Of a stretch of 12,627 bases of DNA, positions 1 to 7,396 are shown in pieces. A program made the translations under genes and the position numbers. Every line of letters starts with the position of its first letter. The first letter of the stretch is position 1. A model generated the notes under the pieces. The model searched no databases, was not told the DNA's origin, and saw only the letters and a program-made list of their open reading frames with translations. Origin of the DNA: Nanobdellota archaeon (GTDB taxonomy: Archaea; Thermoproteota; Nitrososphaeria; Nitrososphaerales; Nitrosopumilaceae). The stretch lies in the NCBI GenBank assembly GCA_012030815.1, contig JAAUVF010000007.1:1-12627 (forward strand). The letters are read 5' to 3'.

Positions 1-307
1 TTGGTGCTTTAGCAGCTTTTGGTGCTTTAGGTTTTGCTTTGATTACTATTTCTTCTTCAACTTCTGGTTGAGATTTTGCAATTGTTTTTGCTTCAATAGA
101 ATCAGCTTCTACTCTAGCACGTAGTTTTGCTTTGTATTTCAGGTTTCGTGGTTTTGTTCTTAATCTGTATCCACAACATGGACACCAAAGACCTTCCCAT
201 TTGATGAATATTTCACAAATTTGACATCGACGTTGTCCAGAAGCATATCTTCCAGTTCCAACAGGCTTTTGAGCCTTATATCTTACGCAAATTCCTTTAC
301 AAGTCAT
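1..307 (-). CDS. Small zinc-ribbon protein with basic tail (partial, 3' end off window)
   Basis: The reading frame opens with ATG at 307 and is still open at the window edge, giving at least 102 residues. Cys pairs stand at residues 3 and 7, 28 and 31, and 42, 44 and 45 (CxxxC, CQIC, CPCC), enough for one or two zinc-ribbon sites. Between them is a basic, aromatic stretch. From about residue 50 the protein becomes Lys/Arg-rich, then acidic, then an Ala/Pro/Lys low-complexity tail (KAPKAAKAP). This composition suits binding to nucleic acid or the ribosome, but I cannot assign a function. A TATA-like box about 30 bp upstream supports this start and a nearly leaderless mRNA. The gene is transcribed away from the next operon's 3' end. 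Confidence 0.75.
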   Translation of the reverse strand, partial: MTCKGICVRYKAQKPVGTGRYASGQRRCQICEIFIKWEGLWCPCCGYRLRTKPRNLKYKAKLRARVEADSIEAKTIAKSQPEVEEEIVIKAKPKAPKAAKAP

Positions 308-333
308 CTTAGTAATTTATTATAGAAATCATA

Positions 334-343
334 ACTATATAAG
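334..343 (-). promoter_or_regulatory. TATA box of the zinc-ribbon gene
   Basis: On the minus strand this reads CTTATATAGT. Its centre is about 31 bp before the ATG at 307, which places the transcription start a few bases before the start codon. The rest of 308-532 is AT-rich and holds no convincing gene. Confidence 0.55.
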
Positions 344-499
344 GATGGATAGATAATTTTTTCAAAATATTACTAGAAAATATGAATTTATTTTAAGTTA
401 TGATGCGATCAATGTTATTTGTTTGGAAGAAAAACACAAAATCTTCAATAAATATGTATAGCTATTTTGAGAAAATTTTTTTGAGTATTATTCATCATA

Positions 500-532
500 T
501 TCTAGAAAAATATATTGAAAATGTATAAAAAA
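500..532 (-). terminator. Possible oligo-T terminator after the RNase H-like gene
   Basis: Directly after the TAA at 535-533, the minus strand carries several T runs (TTTTTT, ATTTTC, ATATTTTTC) and no hairpin. Archaeal intrinsic termination typically uses such T-rich tracts. It would end the PUA-NAC operon transcript. Confidence 0.4.
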
Positions 533-1198
533 TTATCCAGTTAATGAAAGTGGCAAAATAGAATATCGAAACCCTTCTCTTTGTGAGATATATTTTGCTG
601 AAAGCATATCACGCTTTCCTCTTTGATTGAAATTTTTAATTTTAAGACTAGTTTTGTGTTCATCAACAAACTCTAATTCAAAAGAAGAGCAAAATTTCAG
701 ATTAAGCATATCTACAATTTCTTTTGCGATATTCATGTTACCGTTACCAATTTTAACTATTTTACGTCTAGCTCTTAAACCACCTAAAATTTTGATGATA
801 TGCAGTACTGATTCTTCAACAGATAAATTAAAAGAACTTTCAATTTCTCGTCCAAAATAAAAAATAGAAAGGCCAATTATTTGTCCAGGATCAATTCCAA
901 TAACTAGATCTTGTTCATAACCCAAAGATAGTTTTTGAATCATCAATCCACGAATAACGGTATGATGTTGTTCAAAGATATCTTCGTGTAACATTGGTTT
1001 TTCACATGCTTGGGGAGCTTCTCTCATAGTTGTAAAAATTAAATCGCCATCATAATTTGGAATATCATCAGGAAGTATAGAATCAAAAGAGAGATTTAGA
1101 GTTTTTAGATAAGTTGAGAATCTATAATAGGGCTTACCATACGTAGTAGCAATTCCAATACGAGTATTGAGTAATGGATCGATGTTATAGAGAAACAA
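533..1198 (-). CDS. Putative RNase H-fold (RuvC/YqgF-like) protein
   Basis: This 221-residue protein starts at TTG 1198; I saw no in-frame ATG, GTG or TTG in the 16-nt spacer after the coiled-coil gene. The N-terminal ~95 residues match nothing I recognise. From residue 98 the order of motifs resembles RuvC/YqgF nucleases: LVIGIDPGxxxGLS (D103), a hydrophobic strand ending KIGNGN (147-154), FVDEHKTS (D179, E180) comparable to the YqgF DERxT motif, and KRDMLSA (D197) on what would be the last helix. The acidic residues D103, E180 and D197 are in the right order for a two-metal site. A nucleic-acid role is inferred from this pattern and from the operon with NAC and PUA genes. The N-terminal extension distinguishes it from plain YqgF. 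Confidence 0.65.
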   Translation of the reverse strand: MFLYNIDPLLNTRIGIATTYGKPYYRFSTYLKTLNLSFDSILPDDIPNYDGDLIFTTMREAPQACEKPMLHEDIFEQHHTVIRGLMIQKLSLGYEQDLVIGIDPGQIIGLSIFYFGREIESSFNLSVEESVLHIIKILGGLRARRKIVKIGNGNMNIAKEIVDMLNLKFCSSFELEFVDEHKTSLKIKNFNQRGKRDMLSAKYISQREGFRYSILPLSLTG

Positions 1199-1214
1199 AA
1201 TATGTGATTTAGGT

Positions 1215-1550
1215 TTATGCCTTCAAAACAGTTGACACGACGTGCTTCACGGCTTCATCAAAATGAGCATCAATGTTTGATTGAATTTCAGTTACTTTGG
1301 ATTTACCTTCTTTAGCAATTTTTTCAGACTCTACAGATGCTTTTGTTTTAGATGCATTGATAATATTTTCAGCTTCTTTTGTAGCCATTTCTCGTGTTTT
1401 TTCTAAGAGTTTATCAATTTCATTTAATGCTTTTACTGAGAGCTGTTTTTTCATATCAGCAACTTTACCATTAAGGGAGTCCAAATTATCCTCTAAACCA
1501 TTCAATGATTGAATAATTTCAGTTACTTTGGATTCAGCCATACTACTCAT
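1215..1550 (-). CDS. Small coiled-coil protein resembling an A-type ATPase H/G (stalk) subunit
   Basis: This 111-residue protein is almost entirely charged heptad-type helix with no membrane segment. The middle (about 50-85: TREMATKEAENIINASKTKA) and the C-terminal VKHVVSTVLKA resemble the small peripheral-stalk subunit H of archaeal ATP synthases. Coiled coils mimic one another easily, and no other ATPase gene is present. The start is ATG 1550, with an in-frame ATG at 1541. The start overlaps the end of a 22-codon upstream ORF (ATGAGTAG). The gene lies between NAC and the RNase H-like gene, so a role at the ribosome or as a general scaffold is also possible. Function is not settled. Confidence 0.6.
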   Translation of the reverse strand: MSSMAESKVTEIIQSLNGLEDNLDSLNGKVADMKKQLSVKALNEIDKLLEKTREMATKEAENIINASKTKASVESEKIAKEGKSKVTEIQSNIDAHFDEAVKHVVSTVLKA

Positions 1551-1611
1551 GATGTTTCATTTCTTCAAATCCAATACTTAAATCATTCAATTTAGGCGTC
1601 ATTTTAGGCAT
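1543..1611 (-). CDS. Possible 22-codon ORF upstream of the coiled-coil gene
   Basis: ATG at 1611 opens a 22-codon frame that begins MPKMTPKLND, ends EEMKHHE, and stops with TAG at 1545-1543, overlapping the next start as ATGAGTAG. It begins 15 nt after the NAC stop, so it fills the spacer almost exactly. It may be a small coupled peptide. Alternatively it is the true N-terminus of the coiled-coil protein: removing one A from its AAA codon joins the two frames without a stop. Given the number of indels in this window, the second reading is realistic. Confidence 0.3.
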   Translation of the reverse strand: MPKMTPKLNDLSIGFEEMKHHE

Positions 1612-1626
1612 AATAAGAGAAAGAAA

Positions 1627-1968
1627 TCAACCTGAAGTCAAAAGTAGGATTGCTCTTGCAAGATCGCCTTTTGCTTCTTCTAGTGCAGTTTTAGCCTTTT
1701 CTTCATCCACACCAGCTTGCTGACTGACTAACTGAATATCTTCATCAGAAAATATCGGAACCTCTAATTCTCGCTCTTCATAACTATCAGCAGTAACTGT
1801 AAAGATGGAGTTATCCTTTGCCTTCATCTCAGTAACAGATGGTTTTGACACAATGATCTCTTTTTTATCAGTCTTGATTATTACCTCTTGAACATTAGGG
1901 ATCTCTTTCATATCAAGCCCCATTTTATCCATCATTCTTCGCATTTCACGATTTCCACCGCGCATCAT
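1627..1968 (-). CDS. nac: Nascent polypeptide-associated complex protein (archaeal NAC)
   Basis: This 113-residue protein has the usual length of archaeal NAC, which binds ribosomes as a homodimer and contacts emerging chains. A basic, Met-rich N-terminus (MMRGGNREMRRMMDKMG) matches the ribosome-binding end. Residues about 24-66 form the NAC beta domain (PNVQEVIIKTDKKEIIV, then VTADSYEER). Residues 73-113 form a UBA domain (SDEDIQLVSQQAGVDEEKAK, then GDLARAILLL). ATG 1968 overlaps the stop of the upstream PUA gene by 4 nt (ATGA), which implies translational coupling. A PUA-NAC pair is, to my knowledge, a recurring archaeal arrangement. No unusual features are visible. Confidence 0.95.
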   Translation of the reverse strand: MMRGGNREMRRMMDKMGLDMKEIPNVQEVIIKTDKKEIIVSKPSVTEMKAKDNSIFTVTADSYEERELEVPIFSDEDIQLVSQQAGVDEEKAKTALEEAKGDLARAILLLTSG

Positions 1969-2438
1969 GATGTTATTTCTCCTGTATGACTTTTTAAACT
2001 ATCTCTGACTCGAACTGCCATTCCTCGATCAAAATCAGAGATCATGTTAGAAGATAAAACCGCTTTTCCAACTGCAATTACTTTATTTTTATACAACACA
2101 GGAGTATCTGATGCAATTCGTATGTTATTACCACACCATACAACATGTTTACAGAATACTGATTTTCCTTCTTGAACAAACGGAGCGGCGTCTTGATTAA
2201 TTTCTAAACAGTTTTCTTTGAATTTTTTACTTTTTAACAAAATCTGAGCAAAATAAGGACTAATAGCCAAACCTCCATCAATTCTTAATGTACATAGTAA
2301 TCTTCCTTTTTCAGATACAGTTTTAATTCTCCCAGTTTTTCTTGAGTAAACTATTTCAATATTTTTAGGCAAGTATCTTGAAACTCCATTTCCAAATAAT
2401 GCATCAATTGTGTGTTTTAATTTGAGAATTTGGTCCAC
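1965..2438 (-). CDS. PUA-domain RNA-binding protein
   Basis: This 157-residue protein starts at GTG 2438. The N-terminal ~75 residues form a pre-PUA module. Residues about 78-150 fit a PUA fold: an AAPFVQEGKSVF strand-turn, VLYKNKVIAVGKAVLSS, and the closing MAVRVRDSL. The layout resembles the archaeal relatives of MCT-1/Tma20, which act in translation initiation or recycling, rather than a modification enzyme; no catalytic domain is attached. It is the first gene of the minus-strand operon and overlaps NAC by 4 nt. AGGT lies about 10 nt before GTG and could serve as a weak Shine-Dalgarno site. A TATA-like box sits near 2480-2490. Confidence 0.85.
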   Translation of the reverse strand: MDQILKLKHTIDALFGNGVSRYLPKNIEIVYSRKTGRIKTVSEKGRLLCTLRIDGGLAISPYFAQILLKSKKFKENCLEINQDAAPFVQEGKSVFCKHVVWCGNNIRIASDTPVLYKNKVIAVGKAVLSSNMISDFDRGMAVRVRDSLKSHTGEITS

Positions 2439-2479
2439 AAAGTAATTACCTGCTATTCGGAATATTAGTTCAATGCAAG

Positions 2480-2490
2480 TATATATTATT
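2480..2490 (-). promoter_or_regulatory. TATA box of the PUA-NAC operon
   Basis: The minus strand reads AATATATACTT here. A start about 26 bp downstream falls near 2456-2460, leaving a short leader that contains AGGT before the GTG start. It lies next to the divergent TATA box at 2498-2507, so the two transcription complexes would compete for space. Confidence 0.5.
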
Positions 2491-2497
2491 AGTAATA

Positions 2498-2507
2498 AAC
2501 TATATAG
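2498..2507 (+). promoter_or_regulatory. TATA box of the AbrB-PhoU regulator
   Basis: The plus strand reads AACTATATAG, with its centre about 27 bp before the ATG at 2530. This predicts a leaderless transcript and supports that start. Confidence 0.55.
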
Positions 2508-2529
2508 ATTATAATTATCAATGTAGATT

Positions 2530-3574
2530 ATGACGGAAAAAGAGGAAATACGAAAAATTCAGTTCACAGGCAAGTCGTCATACATAGTTTCATTGCCTAA
2601 ACAGTGGATTATGGATCTTGGCCTCAAACAAGGTGATCAGATTAGAATGTTAAGAAAAGATTCTTCAACATTAGAAATTTATCCGCCAAAATTTGAAACT
2701 AGATCCCAAAAAAAGAAGATGCCACAATTGAGATAGAAAATGAAGAGACGTTTGCGATTGTAAGAAAATTAATTTCATTATATTTTTTAGGATATAAAAC
2801 GATTAATGTCAAACCAAAAAATGGAAGATTAAATCCAAATCAGCGGAATGCAGTCAAAGAAGCTGTAAAAAGAATGTTGATGGGGTCTGAAATTATTTCA
2901 GATTCTACCAGTGGGATTACAATTCAAGTTCTTGTAAATTTACTAGAACTTAGTGTGGACGGAGCAATCAAGCGTATGATTCATCTAGCTAAATCAATGT
3001 CAAATGATGCGATTTTAGCAATGAGTGAAAATAATTTGGAGCTTGCACGTGAAGTAATTAACACAGACGATGAAGTAGATAGATTTGGATTTTATATTAT
3101 TAGACAATTAAAAATTGCAATTCAAAATGAACATATGTTAAAGGAAATGGGTTTTAAAAATGCTAGAGATTGTCTCGGATATAGATTAGTTGTAAAAAAT
3201 ATTGAAAGAACTGGAGACCATGCAGTATTAATTGCAAACGACATATTGGAATTTAAAAAAGCAGTAAAGAAAAGACATTGTGGAAAAAATTCAAGAAATG
3301 AACGAATTTTTCTCTATCTGTTTTAGATGATTCATGTTTGGCCTTATTCAAAGAAGATTATGTCCAAGCTGAAAAAACAATTGAAAAGACAAATGAGATT
3401 GTAAAATATGAGAAAAAAGTGAGAGATGCATCAAAATCACTCAAAGATGATGAGGAGATTTACAGAATTCGAAGAATGACTGAGAACATAAGAAGAATAT
3501 CTGAGTATGCTAGTGATATAGCCGAAATTGTTCTTAATATGAATATAGAAAAATCATTAAAGAAAACTGCATAA
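2530..3574 (+). CDS. AbrB-PhoU-type phosphate uptake regulator, split by three frameshifts
   Basis: Residues 1-50 form a swapped-hairpin AbrB/SpoVT domain (RKIQFTGKSSYIVSLPKQWI, then LGLKQGDQI). The rest is helical with PhoU-type repeats (GAIKRMIHLAKSMSNDAI; VKNIERTGDHAVLIANDILE; RRMTENIRRISEYASDIAEI). The product is continuous only if three single-base changes are made: one A added in the A7 run at 2708-2714, one A removed at 3270-3273, and one T removed at 3307-3311. The restored protein is about 347 residues, the right size for the archaeal DNA-binding PhoU family thought to link phosphate status to transcription. As written, translation stops at 2736, and the other pieces are open at about 2703-3326 and 3311-3574. 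Conservation across all breaks argues for sequence errors rather than decay. Confidence 0.8.
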
Positions 3575-3645
3575 TCATGCGTAAAATAGGCATGTCCAAA
3601 AGCATTAATTTTTGTAATAAAAAAATTAGTGAAGCTTTAACTTGA

Positions 3646-4794
3646 GTGATACAAAGCGGTATAGTAAATAAAATGAATTCTGCAATATTGATTACATATG
3701 ATAAAGATGATGCAGTAACTGAAGCAATAGGATTGTGCGATGCTGCAGGAATACGTGTTCTACATACTATAAAACAACATTTTCTAAAAAAACCAAAATA
3801 CGGTATAGGAGGAGGAGTGTTAGAGAAATTAGTAGAAATTGCAGATAAGCTAAAACCAGACGTTATTGTTTTTGATGAAATATTAAAACCAAGTCAAAAT
3901 TACAATTTAGCTTCTGCATTACATAGAGAAGTTTTAGATAGAGAAGCGCTCATTCTAGAAATTTTTGAGACTAGAGCATCCAGTGCAGAATCTAAGTTAC
4001 AAGTAAAATTGGCTCAGCTTCGATATGAGTTGGTAAGAGCTAAAGAAAAAGTAAGACTCTCCAGTATGGGGGAACAACCAGGATTTATGGGAATTGGAAA
4101 ATTTGAGATCGATGTGTATCATGATGATATTAAACATAGAATGCAATCAATAAAATCAAAACTTGAGAAAGCTGGAAAACAAAGAGAACTCCACAGACAA
4201 GGAAGAAAGAGACTTGGATTCAAGACTATATCACTAGCAGGATATACTTCATCTGGAAAAACTACATTATTTAATAAAATCACAGGTGAATCTAAAGAAC
4301 AAAGCAACAGTCTATTCACAACCCTCTCTACAACTACTAGAAGATTTTCAATTGATCAGGAACCATTTTTAATTGCAGACACTGTTGGATTCATTAGTAA
4401 ATTACCGGCATATATGATTGATGCGTTCAAATCAACATTGGAGGAATTAATTCATACAGATATCATAATAGTTGTAATTGACATTAGTGATTCTTTGTTT
4501 GAATTAAGAAAAAAATTTGCTAGTTGCATGAGAACTTTAAGTGAATTAGGTGTTGAAATGGATAGAATAATTTTTGCTTTAAATAAATCAGATTTGTTAA
4601 CAGCTGATGAGATTGAAGAAAAGATAGAAATTCTTAATTTAAAAGATTATAAAAAACGAATTGTTGTTTCAGCCAAAACAGGACATAATCTTATTGAATT
4701 AAAAAATTTAATTAAAGCAATTATTCAAAATCAAAAATCGCCAGAATTTAAAAAAGAGACTCCTATGGGGTTTGATAACACATATGGTAATTGA
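3646..4794 (+). CDS. hflX: HflX-type ribosome-associated GTPase
   Basis: This 382-residue GTPase starts at GTG 3646, with ATG 3673 as an alternative. The N-terminal HflX domain is clear: [14 protein letters not shown], then [20 protein letters not shown] and [15 protein letters not shown]. The G domain carries G1 GYTSSGKT (199-206), a Thr-rich switch I (STTTR), G3 DTVG (245-248) followed by the HflX hallmark [20 protein letters not shown]4 NKSD (313-316) and G5 SAKTG (342-346). HflX binds the large ribosomal subunit and splits or rescues stalled ribosomes in bacteria; the archaeal role is inferred to be similar. The 3' end overlaps the Trm56 gene, so the two are likely co-transcribed. The frame is intact. 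Confidence 0.95.
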   Translation: MIQSGIVNKMNSAILITYDKDDAVTEAIGLCDAAGIRVLHTIKQHFLKKPKYGIGGGVLEKLVEIADKLKPDVIVFDEILKPSQNYNLASALHREVLDREALILEIFETRASSAESKLQVKLAQLRYELVRAKEKVRLSSMGEQPGFMGIGKFEIDVYHDDIKHRMQSIKSKLEKAGKQRELHRQGRKRLGFKTISLAGYTSSGKTTLFNKITGESKEQSNSLFTTLSTTTRRFSIDQEPFLIADTVGFISKLPAYMIDAFKSTLEELIHTDIIIVVIDISDSLFELRKKFASCMRTLSELGVEMDRIIFALNKSDLLTADEIEEKIEILNLKDYKKRIVVSAKTGHNLIELKNLIKAIIQNQKSPEFKKETPMGFDNTYGN

Positions 4795-5314
4795 AGTTGT
4801 AAGAATTGGACAGCGAGTAGTTAGAGATGATAGAGTTACTACACATGTGGCTTTAGTTGCAAGAGCTTTTGGATGTAATAAAATATTCATGACTGAAGTA
4901 AATCCTGAGATTAAAGACACTTTAGAAAAAATTAACAATACATGGGGTGGAGATTTTTCTGTTGAATTTATCGATAATTGGAAATCAATAGTTAAAATGA
5001 AGAAAAAAGAGAGTAAGATAGTTCATCTCACAATGTATGGAGAAAGTATCAATGATATAGATGAGCAGCTTAGAAAAGAAGAAAATTTACTAATAGTTGT
5101 AGGTGCTGAAAAAGTTCCAAGAGAAATATATGATCTTGCAGATTATAATGTAGGGGTAGGAACCCAACCTCATTCAGAGATTAGTGCTTTAGCAATAATT
5201 CTTGATCGCATTCAAAAAGGAGAGCAATTTAGGAATAGTTTTCCAGGTGCTAAAAGAAAGATCATACCCACAAAAAAAGGTAAAAACGTGCTAGTGGAAG
5301 GAACAAGGGATTAA
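4772..5314 (+). CDS. trm56: tRNA (cytidine-56-2'-O)-methyltransferase, Trm56 (SPOUT)
   Basis: The length and motifs match aTrm56, the archaeal SPOUT enzyme that methylates the ribose of C56 in the tRNA T-loop using AdoMet. The signature segments are [71 protein letters not shown] and LDRIQKGE. The last three build the knotted AdoMet site. The start is TTG 4772 or ATG 4784; the conserved region begins right after the ATG, so 4784 is also credible. Both overlap the end of hflX (by 23 or 11 nt), which suggests coupled translation. The tfe gene follows 26 nt later. Confidence 0.93.
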   Translation: MITHMVIEVVRIGQRVVRDDRVTTHVALVARAFGCNKIFMTEVNPEIKDTLEKINNTWGGDFSVEFIDNWKSIVKMKKKESKIVHLTMYGESINDIDEQLRKEENLLIVVGAEKVPREIYDLADYNVGVGTQPHSEISALAIILDRIQKGEQFRNSFPGAKRKIIPTKKGKNVLVEGTRD

Positions 5315-5340
5315 TAATAGAAAATCATCAGTCAATAAAG

Positions 5341-5916
5341 TTGGTAGACAAATACGAAGATCCTTTTGTTAGAATAGCATCCATGATAGGAGGAGATGAA
5401 TATCTCAAGGTTGCAAGATCACTTTTGAAGGCAGAAGATGCCACAGATGAGGAAATTGCAAGTTCCACAGGTTTGAGGATTAACATGGTAAGAAAGGTAT
5501 TGTATGATCTTTTTGGGAAATCACTTATCACAGGAATTAGAGTAAAAGATGAACGTAAGGGATGGTTTGTCTATAGATGGAGAACACGTAGAGAGGAAGT
5601 AGAACATTTCATAGAAAGCCAAAAAAAGAAAATTACAGAAAGACTACAACAAAGATTTGATTATGAAAATTATTCAGATTTTTATCATTGCGGAAATGAA
5701 GATTGTCATAGGGTTACATTTGAGGATGCTCTAGAAGGGATGTTTAAATGCCCATCATGTGGAAACGTATTGAATTTAAAAAAGAATGATAAATCTAAAA
5801 AAGCATATTCAAAAAAATTGATGAAATCAAAAAAGATATGCAACAGACATTTTGAGATATTAAAAAATAGATCAAATGATAAAAAACCAACGATAATTTA
5901 TCATCCTAACAATTAG
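5341..5916 (+). CDS. tfe: Transcription factor E alpha subunit (TFE), probable frameshift at the 3' end
   Basis: The start is TTG 5341. Residues 1-90 form the winged-helix domain that contacts RNA polymerase (DATDEEIASSTGLRINMVRK, then WFVYRW). A helical linker follows, then a zinc ribbon with Cys 117, 122, 137 and 140 (HCGNEDC, CPSCG). TFE helps open promoters with TBP and TFB. As written, the frame continues to 5916 with a tail that does not look like TFE. Adding one A to the A7 run at 5811-5817 gives SKKIDEIKKDMQQTF and a stop at 5853-5855, about 171 residues. That short amphipathic helix is what archaeal TFE normally has after the ribbon, so the true end is probably 5855. The gene follows trm56 by 26 nt and is likely in the same operon. 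Confidence 0.93.
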   Translation: MVDKYEDPFVRIASMIGGDEYLKVARSLLKAEDATDEEIASSTGLRINMVRKVLYDLFGKSLITGIRVKDERKGWFVYRWRTRREEVEHFIESQKKKITERLQQRFDYENYSDFYHCGNEDCHRVTFEDALEGMFKCPSCGNVLNLKKNDKSKKAYSKKLMKSKKICNRHFEILKNRSNDKKPTIIYHPNN

Positions 5917-5966
5917 ATTACAATCAAAAAACTTAGAACACATCATAAATTTGATATTAAAGTTAC

Positions 5967-5980
5967 TAAATTAAATAGGA
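5967..5980 (+). promoter_or_regulatory. Possible TATA box of the aldehyde dehydrogenase gene
   Basis: The sequence CTAAATTAAATAGG is TATA-like and would start transcription near 6000, close to a CTG codon that begins the conserved reading frame. A second candidate, TTTTATAGATATA near 5984-5996, would start too far inside the conserved N-terminus. Confidence 0.35.
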
Positions 5981-5998
5981 GAATTTTATAGATATAAC

Positions 5999-7389
5999 CT
6001 GAATCAAATAACTACAACAAATCCATCTACGGGTGAAGAAATTGCAAAGTACACTGTGATGGATAAAGATCAGGTATTTCAATTAGTTGGAAAGGCAAGA
6101 AGAGCTTTTCCCGAATGGAAAAAAGATTTTGAAAAACGTAGAAGTTACATTTACAATTTGGTCGAATATTTAAAAAAGAACAAAATGGAATTGGCCAAAG
6201 TTGCAACATCTGAAATGGGAAAAACAATCAAAGAGTCAATTGGTGAAGTTGAAAAATGTGCATGGGCATTAGAATATTATGCAGATAATGGTGATAGTTT
6301 ACTTGCCGATGAAGTATTAAATACAGATGCAAGAAAAAGTTTTCTTACTTTTGAACCACTTGGAGTGATTGGTTCAATTATGCCATGGAATTTTCCTTAT
6401 TGGCAAGCTCTAAGATTTGCTGCACCTTGTTTAATGGCAGGAAATGTCATTGTAATGAAACCATCTAGAGTGACCATGCAATCAGGAATAGAGATTGAAA
6501 AAGCATTTACAGAATCGGGTATGCCAGATGGAATATTTCAAACAGTAGTAGGAAGTGTAGAATCTGCTAATCATCTAATAGATTCTGATGTCAATGCAGT
6601 GACATTTACAGGAAGTACAAATGCGGGTGCAAAAGTAGGTCAAAGAGCTGCTATGAATTTAAAAAAATGTGTTTTAGAACTTGGGGGAAGTGATCCATTT
6701 ATTGTATTAGATGATGCAATTATCGAAAAAGCTGCCGAAGGTGCAGTTAAAGGTAGATTCATTAATTGTGGTCAAAGTTGTGTTGCATCTAAAAGATTTT
6801 TTGTTGGGAAAAATATTGCCAAAGACTTTATTGAATTATTTATCAAAAAAGCATCACAACTAAAAGTAGGAGACCCTACTTCGATTGAGACAGATATTGG
6901 ACCATTAGCAAGCAAAGATGGATTAGAAACTATTTCGGGAATTGTAGAAGATGCAAAAATAAAGGTGCTGAAATTTTGTTAGGAGGTTCAGAAATTGATG
7001 GGAAGGGATACTTCTATCACCCCACAATTCTTACAAATATCAAACCAGACATGAGAATTGCTACTGAAGAGACATTTGGACCAGTTGCACCAATAACAAT
7101 AGTTGAAAATGAAAGTGAAGCAATAAAATTTGCAAACAATTCAGAATTTGGATTAGGTGCAACAATTTGGACCAGAGATTTAGCAAAGGCTGAAAAAATG
7201 TCTAGGAGGATAGAATCTGGAATAGTTAGTGTCAATAATGTTGTACTCTCAGACCCAAGAATTCCGTTTGGCGGAATAAAGCACAGTGGGTTTGGAAGAG
7301 AATTATCAAGATATGGACTTCTTGAATTTGTGAATATTAAATCAGTTAGATTCTATGATAATCTAAGCCATCATCATTATGTAGAGTAA
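5999..7389 (+). CDS. NAD(P)-dependent aldehyde dehydrogenase, Sad/YneI-like (probable succinate-semialdehyde dehydrogenase), one frameshift
   Basis: The sequence resembles E. coli Sad/YneI closely (LELGGSDPFIVL; FGPVAAIT-like FGPVAPITI; PFGGIKHSGFGRELS), so oxidation of succinate semialdehyde to succinate is the best guess. Related semialdehydes occur in the 3-hydroxypropionate/4-hydroxybutyrate cycle of these archaea. Catalytic residues are present: Asn in PWNFPYW (codon 6389-6391), Glu in LELGG (6677-6679) and Cys in CGQSC (6779-6781). The frame breaks at the A5 run 6955-6959; one added A restores EDAKNKGAEILLGGSEIDGK. The conserved start TTNPSTGEEIAKY lies upstream of the first ATG (6056), and the in-frame stop at 5972-5974 leaves no ATG, GTG or TTG before it. 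CTG 5999 is a possible initiator. Restored length is about 463 residues. Confidence 0.85.
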
Positions 7390-7396
7390 GCTACCA

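Noticed and set aside
308..532. Possible RNA gene in the 225-bp intergenic region
   Set aside because: I saw no tRNA-like cloverleaf, CCA-adjacent motif or strong GC-rich stem; only AT-rich promoter and terminator signals.
627..860. Open frame on the plus strand opposite the RNase H-like gene
   Set aside because: It mirrors a gene with recognisable motifs on the minus strand, has no promoter or recognisable domain, and is a frame shadow. The same holds for other antisense frames at 1297-1512, 4119-4319, 7017-7235 and 12085-12282.
2530..3574. Three separate small genes in place of one AbrB-PhoU gene
   Set aside because: The pieces form one continuous family protein when three single bases are corrected; the middle pieces lack proper starts and the conserved sequence runs before their first ATG codons.
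6976..7389. Independent small dehydrogenase fragment gene
   Set aside because: It is the C-terminal third of the aldehyde dehydrogenase, separated by one missing A at 6955-6959.
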